Shown piece after piece: positions 59,300 to 64,000 of a stretch of 64,000 nt of DNA. Each line of letters begins with the position of its first letter. The stretch's first letter is position 1. The stretch is from DATBHW01 sp035307385 (GTDB taxonomy: Bacteria > Chloroflexota > Ktedonobacteria > Ktedonobacterales > DATBGS01). The DNA is taken from the NCBI GenBank assembly GCA_035307385.1, contig DATGID010000050.1:1-64000 (forward strand), written 5' to 3'. A program made the translations under genes and the position numbers. The notes under the pieces were generated by a model, which searched no databases, had not been told where the DNA came from, and saw only the letters and a list, made by a program, of their open reading frames with translations.

Positions 59300-61197
59300 C
59301 CGCGCATCGCCAGCGTGTTGAGCAGTTCGGACATGGCCCAGGTCAGGTCGCGCGCCCCCTGCGGCTGGCCGGTGTCGCGGTTGATCTGCTCGGTGACCGA
59401 GCCATCCGGTGGCTGATGCGCCAGCACAAAGCGCAGATAGGCGTCGCCGCGCTGGCGCAGCGCCGGAAGCAGGCTCATGAGCATATCCTGGCCCGCCATC
59501 TGCCCGCCAACGCTGGCGACCCCCTGCCCCACGACGCGATTGAAATAGCGCGCCTGGCGCTCGTCGGTGATCGCCAGCGGCCCGCCTGTCGCCAGTTTTT
59601 CCGCCAGCCGATAGCAGTATTGCGCGGCCCACAGGGTCGCCAGCGGCCAGGGGTTGCCGCCCGTCGAGCCAAGCCCATCATTGGCGTCCTCTGGAAAGCG
59701 GCCCCAACCCATACCCACCTGCCCGGCCTCTCGCCACGCCCGATTCACCGCGTACAGCGGCGCGAAGGCATCTTCCAGGGCCAGCACCGTTCCCATCACG
59801 GTGGGGTCCGTCAGATTGAGGAACTCATCGCTGCTGTCCCAGTTGGTCAAGATGGCCTCCAGCATTGCGGCGTCCAGGCCGCTCAGTGTCGCCAGCCAGG
59901 GGTCAGCAGGCTCGCGATTGCTCACCAGATAGCCGTGCTGCGCATCGATGAACGGCACAATTTCCGCTTCCAGGCGGCGCACTTCATCTTGATAGCGCCG
60001 CAGATCATCCTGCTCGGTCAGCAGCGCCGCCAGGTGCGCTCCGGCGCGAAACGCCTTGCGCTTCAAAAGCAGCGCGTTCAAGATGCGCCCATAGACGAAC
60101 TCCCAGGCATCGAAGCAAGGCCCCTGGCCCTCCGGCGTCAGCAGATAATCAAGCGCGGCGCGAATCTGCGCGTAGACGGGGCGAGGGTCCAGCAGACTGG
60201 TCATCGCCAGCACGCTAATGGGCGGGCCGTCTAGCTGTGGATTGCCATAGCCGGTGATCGGCTGGCCCTCCACGCTGTAGCGGCTCGCGCCCAGGTCTCC
60301 CGTAGCCTGGCAGCGCACCACAAAGCCTAGATAGCCGTCGATGGCCTGATACATCGGCGCGGTTGGCAGCCCAAACGGCGCGGTGCGCGACCAGCCGATC
60401 AGGCTCAAGAGCGCTTGCCCGGCATCGCGCTGCCAGACGAACCAGTAATTCGGCTCGCCGGGATGCTCGCCTTTGGCGGGCGAGGCCACAATCGCCCCAT
60501 TGGGCAACACATTGTTCAGCACGCGCCAGAAGCAGCGTCCCGCCAGATCGCGCACCAGCGGCCCGTCCAGGTCTGGCGCGGAGACAGGCGCGACAGCGGG
60601 CGCGGCGACACTCCGCCCATATGATTTGATCAGCCCTTGAAACAGACCCTCGTCGAACCTGGCAGACTCAGCCGCCGTGCCTTGAGACGCCGCGCGAAAC
60701 TCCAGCCCGGCTTTTTCCTGCACCAGCGCCGTCCCATACAGCGCCAGCAGCGCGTCTGTGCCGCGTGCCCCTGGCAGCCGCGAAGCCACCGCTCCGGCAG
60801 GCGGGTTGCCTTCGCCCACATAAAAGGCATGGCTTCCGGCAGGCGGGGGCGCGGGTGTTGCCTCCGTCAGAAAAAAGATGGCCTCGCTGGCCGGAACGCC
60901 CAGATGCGCCAGCAGGCTCCCAAAATCCTCTTCAGGCGGCACATAGTGTATCTGCGCACGCAGACCCAGCGAGGCCACATGCACGGCCACGCGCTGCGGC
61001 GCGGCGTTGACATCGCCGCGAATCACTATCTGCGCCTGTTCGGTTTCACTCAACGTTGCCAGCTTGCGCAGCACTGCCGCGTCGGGCGTCTCCCCATCCA
61101 TCAGCGCCTGGGCGTCCAGTGCCAGCAAGCGCGGCTCGCCTTGCAAGCGCGGCATCTGCCGACCAGCAGGTTGATACAATGTCTCTGGTGAGGCCAT
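59296..61197 (-). CDS. GH15-type glucoamylase-like protein with HAD-like N-terminal domain
   Basis: A 633-residue protein without signal peptide. Residues about 20-180 look like a degenerate HAD fold (RLLALDAQALMDGETPDAAVLRKL, then EEDFGSLLAHLGVPASEAIFFLTE). Residues about 200-633 match the GH15 (alpha/alpha)6 barrel: NYWFVWQRDAGQALLSLIGW, GNPQLDGPPISVLAM, CFDAWEFVYGRI, MGWGRFPEDANDG, GGNPWPLATLWAAQYCYR and INRDTGQPQGARDLTWAMSELL. GH15 enzymes release glucose from alpha-glucans using two Glu residues. Here DAWEFVYG carries one candidate. AAAGGAGGT precedes the ATG, an almost perfect ribosome binding site. Confidence 0.75.
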   Translation of the reverse strand: MASPETLYQPAGRQMPRLQGEPRLLALDAQALMDGETPDAAVLRKLATLSETEQAQIVIRGDVNAAPQRVAVHVASLGLRAQIHYVPPEEDFGSLLAHLGVPASEAIFFLTEATPAPPPAGSHAFYVGEGNPPAGAVASRLPGARGTDALLALYGTALVQEKAGLEFRAASQGTAAESARFDEGLFQGLIKSYGRSVAAPAVAPVSAPDLDGPLVRDLAGRCFWRVLNNVLPNGAIVASPAKGEHPGEPNYWFVWQRDAGQALLSLIGWSRTAPFGLPTAPMYQAIDGYLGFVVRCQATGDLGASRYSVEGQPITGYGNPQLDGPPISVLAMTSLLDPRPVYAQIRAALDYLLTPEGQGPCFDAWEFVYGRILNALLLKRKAFRAGAHLAALLTEQDDLRRYQDEVRRLEAEIVPFIDAQHGYLVSNREPADPWLATLSGLDAAMLEAILTNWDSSDEFLNLTDPTVMGTVLALEDAFAPLYAVNRAWREAGQVGMGWGRFPEDANDGLGSTGGNPWPLATLWAAQYCYRLAEKLATGGPLAITDERQARYFNRVVGQGVASVGGQMAGQDMLMSLLPALRQRGDAYLRFVLAHQPPDGSVTEQINRDTGQPQGARDLTWAMSELLNTLAMRG

Positions 61198-61364
61198 AGG
61201 TTACCTCCTTTGTGTGGCGGCCCTCTCTCTTTCCCCTGCAAGCTACGCGCCACGCCTTCGGAGGAAGTTGGCATTCTTTATGCTACCGTCCTGCTAGATT
61301 TGACCTGAGCGCTGCGCGCTGAATAGCGCGGATGTGTACCGCTTCTGACGAGGAAGGATGAGGA

Positions 61365-62291
61365 ATGCCAAACCTGTTGAACTTGCCGCTGCTTGAAGGA
61401 GCCGACTCCACATTACTTGCCCAACAAGCGGCTGGATTATTGGACCTGGTAGGGTTGGCCGCTGGCATCTGGACCGTCTGGTCGTCGATCATGCTGCCCC
61501 TGGGCGGCAATCTCCAGCGCGCCTTTCGCCTCATCGGCTTTGGCTCGCTCGCCTTTGCCTGCTCGCATGTCGTCGACTCATTCATCGTGGACCTGCATCT
61601 GGTCAGCGCCGATCAAGGGCTGCTCATCATGCAAGGCACCGTGTTGCTCTCAATGCTCTGCTTCGTTCCTGGCCTGGCCGCGCTGGCCGATATGCTGCCC
61701 ACCCTGCCTGGCGCGCAGGGGATGGCGGCTTTGCCGCGTTTCTGGCCGCTGGCGATCACCACCGTCATGGTCGTGGGCGCTTTCAGCTTCATTATGTACG
61801 GCATTAGCCCGGAAGCCGAAATCATCGCTCTGATCAGCCTGGATGGCGGCATCAGCCTCATGGCGTGCCTGTGCATCATTCTGCTGATACGCGCGCGCAT
61901 CGGCGGTATGATCGGGCGCTATTTATGGCTGGCGATGGTGGCGCTGCTCTTCTTCAGCCTGGCGCATCCCGCGCAGGTCTGGATGTATGACAATGCTGGC
62001 CTGTCTGACAGCCTTCTCGCTATCCTGCATCGGCTGCTGGTGATGCCAGCCCTGCTGCTGTTTGCGTTCAGCGTGACCAGATTGAGCCACAAACTGAACG
62101 CCAGCCTCTATCTGGAAGCCCAACAGAGCGTGGTCAAACGGGCCGATACCCAGGAGCATCCATCCTATAGCCCCAAAGCCATGTTCAGCATTCGCGCCAG
62201 AGCTTACCGAAATAAAGCACGCGCGCGTATGCTAAGCGGCGCTGGCTCCCGGCCCTTTCCGGCGCTGCGCCAGAAAGTCAGCAGCGACTGA
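61365..62291 (+). CDS. Seven-helix membrane protein, function unknown
   Basis: A 308-residue inner-membrane protein with about seven helices (residues 25-245), followed by a basic tail of 60 residues (YRNKARARMLSGAG). The spacing, with a histidine in ACSHVVDSF and a second in AHPAQVW, recalls MASE-like or 7TM receptor domains found before kinases, but no output domain follows. I do not recognise the family. GAGGAAGGATGAGG gives a ribosome binding site for the ATG at 61365. It is divergent from the GH15-like gene. Confidence 0.6.
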   Translation: MPNLLNLPLLEGADSTLLAQQAAGLLDLVGLAAGIWTVWSSIMLPLGGNLQRAFRLIGFGSLAFACSHVVDSFIVDLHLVSADQGLLIMQGTVLLSMLCFVPGLAALADMLPTLPGAQGMAALPRFWPLAITTVMVVGAFSFIMYGISPEAEIIALISLDGGISLMACLCIILLIRARIGGMIGRYLWLAMVALLFFSLAHPAQVWMYDNAGLSDSLLAILHRLLVMPALLLFAFSVTRLSHKLNASLYLEAQQSVVKRADTQEHPSYSPKAMFSIRARAYRNKARARMLSGAGSRPFPALRQKVSSD

Positions 62292-62493
62292 ACAAAACCA
62301 CTTTCCTGCTTTGCAAGGCCACGCCTCATCCCCCTGGAGCGCTGGCCTTGCGCCTCTTTCTTCGCCCCTTTGACCCTTCTTGACAGCGCCACGCCAAACC
62401 TCTTTCTGATGCGCCTGCTGACACGCGCATTGCACAACCTCACGGGCGAGAAAGCCTGACCTGGATAGCCCTCTTTTTTTGCGCATCCTGGGG

Positions 62494-62505
62494 TTAGTAT
62501 ACTAA
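62494..62505. promoter_or_regulatory. 12-bp palindrome containing a -10-like box
   Basis: TTAGTATACTAA is a perfect palindrome 40 bases upstream of the metallo-beta-lactamase ATG. It includes TATACT (62498-62503), a good -10 element, though no clear -35 precedes it. It may combine a promoter and an operator. The 254-base gap 62292-62545 holds nothing else that I recognise. Confidence 0.4.
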
Positions 62506-62545
62506 GTAATTGGAAGACACAAAGAAGCTATGAAGGAGATGACCA

Positions 62546-63286
62546 ATGACGACCAGCACTTCGCTGCCGCAAAAGCTCTATCTGTTCCAGCTTTCGACGA
62601 CAACTGTTCCTCTAGGCGAAGGCCGCACGCTGGATATGGTTTCGGGATGTTATCTTGTCGAAACCGGCGATGGCAGGCACATCTTGATCGACAGCGGCCT
62701 CCCGGCGGATTACGCGCCGTCCACACCCTTACCGCCAGCCATGAACCAGAAAAACGTGCTTGAACATCTGGCCGCGCTCGGTCTGCGCCCTGACGATATT
62801 AACCTGCTCATCTGTACCCATTTCGACCCCGACCACGCGGGCTATCACGACGCCTTTGCGCAGGCAGAATTGATCGTACAGCGCCAGCACTATGACGTGG
62901 CGCGCAGTGGGCATCCACGCTTTGCTGCCGCGCGCGCCCATTGGGACCATCCATCCCTGCGCTATCGCCTGATCGATGGCGATAGCGAACTGCTGCCCGG
63001 CCTGACGCTGATCGAAACCAGCGGCCACGCGCCAGGACATCAGTCCGTGCTGGTGCGCCTGCCGCACACCGGCCCGGTGCTGCTGGCAATCGACGCGGTG
63101 GTGATGCAGCGCCTCTTTACGCCTGAGCGCACGGTCTGGCCCACCGATGACAACGAAGAACAACTGCGCGCCAGCACGCGCAAGCTGCTTGATCTGGTCG
63201 AGCGCGAGCGCGTGGCGCTGGTCATCTTCGGCCACGACGGGCAGCAGTGGCGAACGCTCAGGAAAGCGCCAGCGTATTACGATTGA
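62546..63286 (+). CDS. Metallo-beta-lactamase-fold hydrolase, AHL-lactonase-like
   Basis: A 246-residue enzyme. The zinc signature is ICTHFDPDHAGYH (HxDPDH), preceded by HILIDSGL and followed by ETSGHAPGHQSVLV (third-metal His) and LAIDAVVMQ (bridging Asp), with the last His in IFGHDGQQW. This pattern matches N-acyl homoserine lactonases and related lactone or ester hydrolases. Quenching of acyl-homoserine lactones is possible but unproven. GAAGGAGATG precedes the ATG. Its stop overlaps the convergent dehydroxylase gene by 29 bases. Confidence 0.87.
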   Translation: MTTSTSLPQKLYLFQLSTTTVPLGEGRTLDMVSGCYLVETGDGRHILIDSGLPADYAPSTPLPPAMNQKNVLEHLAALGLRPDDINLLICTHFDPDHAGYHDAFAQAELIVQRQHYDVARSGHPRFAAARAHWDHPSLRYRLIDGDSELLPGLTLIETSGHAPGHQSVLVRLPHTGPVLLAIDAVVMQRLFTPERTVWPTDDNEEQLRASTRKLLDLVERERVALVIFGHDGQQWRTLRKAPAYYD

Positions 63287-64000
63287 TGCTGCTTTGCTGC
63301 TGGCGGGGCAGCCTGCTTTCGGTTTTATTGCGCGAGTAGGATGCCCGCAGAACGGCCCGCGCAGCAGCGTGGCCGCTGAGCACCGCGCCTTCCATTGTGG
63401 CGGGCCAGCCGGTGTCGGTCCACGCACCCGCCAGAAAGAGGCCGGGCACGGGCGTTGCGGCGGGCAGGCGCTGTGCCAATGAGCCAGGCGTGGCAGCAAA
63501 GGTTGCCTGGCGCTCTTTGATGACGAGGGCGTGGGTGATCTCGGCAGCGCGCAGGGCAGGCAAGGCCGCTTCGAGGTCGCCGCGCACCTCTGCAATGATC
63601 TGCTCGCGGGATTGGTCCAGATAGCGATGCGCGCCGCTGATAGAGACGCTGAGATATTGCCCGCCTTGCAGGTCCAGCCCCAGCAGCGCGCCCTTATCGA
63701 AGACCCAGTACGTATCGCTGCGCCCGATGACGGCGGCCAGCGGCTCGCGCAGCACGACGCGATCAAGCCAGAGGTTGACGCCAACGATAGGTGAAACGCC
63801 AAGCTGCGCGGCGCGGGCAAAGAAAGGATGGCTGTGGCAGCCGACAGGCGCGAGACTTGCCAGCGCGTAATGCGGCAGCGCCAGCACTACCTGCTCGGCG
63901 GGCAGCACCGCGCCATCGGCCAGCCGCACGCCCATCAGCCGATCATCCTCCATCACCAGGGCGGCCACGCGAGCGCTCAGGCGCACCGCTGCGCCGCGCG
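63258..64000 (-). CDS. Hydroxysqualene dehydroxylase-like flavoprotein (C-terminal part)
   Basis: The window ends inside this gene; about 247 codons of the C-terminal part are visible. It belongs to the phytoene-desaturase-like FAD amine oxidase group. Features are VLALPHYALASLAPVG, SPIVGVNLWLDRVVL and, near the end, PVPGLFLAGAWTDTGWPATMEGAVLSGHAAARAVL, the FAD-binding GAWTDTGWPATMEGA segment typical of HpnE. HpnE converts hydroxysqualene to squalene for hopanoid synthesis. The N-terminal Rossmann motif lies beyond the window. Its last 29 bases overlap the convergent lactonase-like gene. Confidence 0.8.
   Translation of the reverse strand, partial: RGAAVRLSARVAALVMEDDRLMGVRLADGAVLPAEQVVLALPHYALASLAPVGCHSHPFFARAAQLGVSPIVGVNLWLDRVVLREPLAAVIGRSDTYWVFDKGALLGLDLQGGQYLSVSISGAHRYLDQSREQIIAEVRGDLEAALPALRAAEITHALVIKERQATFAATPGSLAQRLPAATPVPGLFLAGAWTDTGWPATMEGAVLSGHAAARAVLRASYSRNKTESRLPRQQQSSINRNTLALS

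Noticed and set aside
1..64000. CRISPR arrays, rRNA and tRNA genes
   Set aside because: No regularly spaced direct repeats, rRNA-like blocks or cloverleaf with a GGTTCGA-type arm were found by eye. A tRNAscan or Infernal run would be decisive.

Overview
The window is high-GC bacterial DNA, most likely from a Chloroflexota bacterium of the class Ktedonobacteria or a close relative. The case rests on gene content: a Ser/Thr kinase with C-terminal WD40 repeats, an ECF sigma factor with a membrane zinc-finger anti-sigma factor ending in a propeller-like domain, PadR and NarL regulators, S9 and CocE-type hydrolases, a Liv ABC transporter, an R2lox oxidase, membrane-anchored cell-wall hydrolases and hydroxysqualene dehydroxylase. 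This is inference from gene content only; there is no rRNA. I saw no tRNA, rRNA or CRISPR array.

Layout. 1-165: end of an IS5-type insertion sequence. 803-2623: DUF3311 protein plus sodium:solute symporter, closed by a strong terminator. 2733-6404 (minus): laminarinase-fold-like protein, ECF sigma factor and anti-sigma/propeller protein. 6471-7682: RlmI-like rRNA methyltransferase. 7683-8564: gene-free stretch rich in inverted repeats, with a leftward promoter. 8565-9182: a stand-alone protein made only of EF-Tu domains II and III. 9176-18835: glycosyltransferase, MgtC-like protein, APH/ATPase fusion, coiled-coil protein, large glycosidase and small membrane proteins. 18944-23669: receiver protein, NarL regulator, PAS-GAF histidine kinase and kinase-WD40 protein. 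23884-27832: PadR regulator with a divergent SRPBCC gene, CocE-family hydrolase and a Cys-rich duplicated membrane protein.

The most distinctive block is 27924-36831 (minus), a compact seven-gene operon: IclR regulator, phenylacetate-CoA-ligase-like enzyme, 2Fe-2S subunit, S9 peptidase, molybdopterin subunit, FAD subunit and enoyl-CoA hydratase. The FAD subunit has the extra four-cysteine [4Fe-4S] loop of 4-hydroxybenzoyl-CoA reductase. The IclR gene looks leaderless. Three GTTC-N8-GAAC palindromes sit over its start and over a divergent promoter that drives an MFS transporter (37124-38674). A five-gene Liv-type ABC importer (39621-44822, minus) with a near-consensus promoter follows. Together these suggest uptake, CoA activation and reductive dehydroxylation of an aromatic acid, with an unexplained peptidase or acyl hydrolase inside the operon.

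45208-64000 holds housekeeping and accessory genes: HAD phosphatase, GNAT acetyltransferase, R2lox, dual-specificity phosphatase coupled to a triple-repeat lipoprotein, DUF4395 plus thioredoxin pair, glucosaminidase with a KRSTT repeat tail, SRPBCC-membrane fusion, acetyl-CoA-synthetase-like ligase, a frameshifted Rpn-type nuclease gene, alpha/beta hydrolase, beta-propeller-like membrane protein, GH15 enzyme with a HAD-like N-terminus, metallo-beta-lactamase and a partial hydroxysqualene dehydroxylase.
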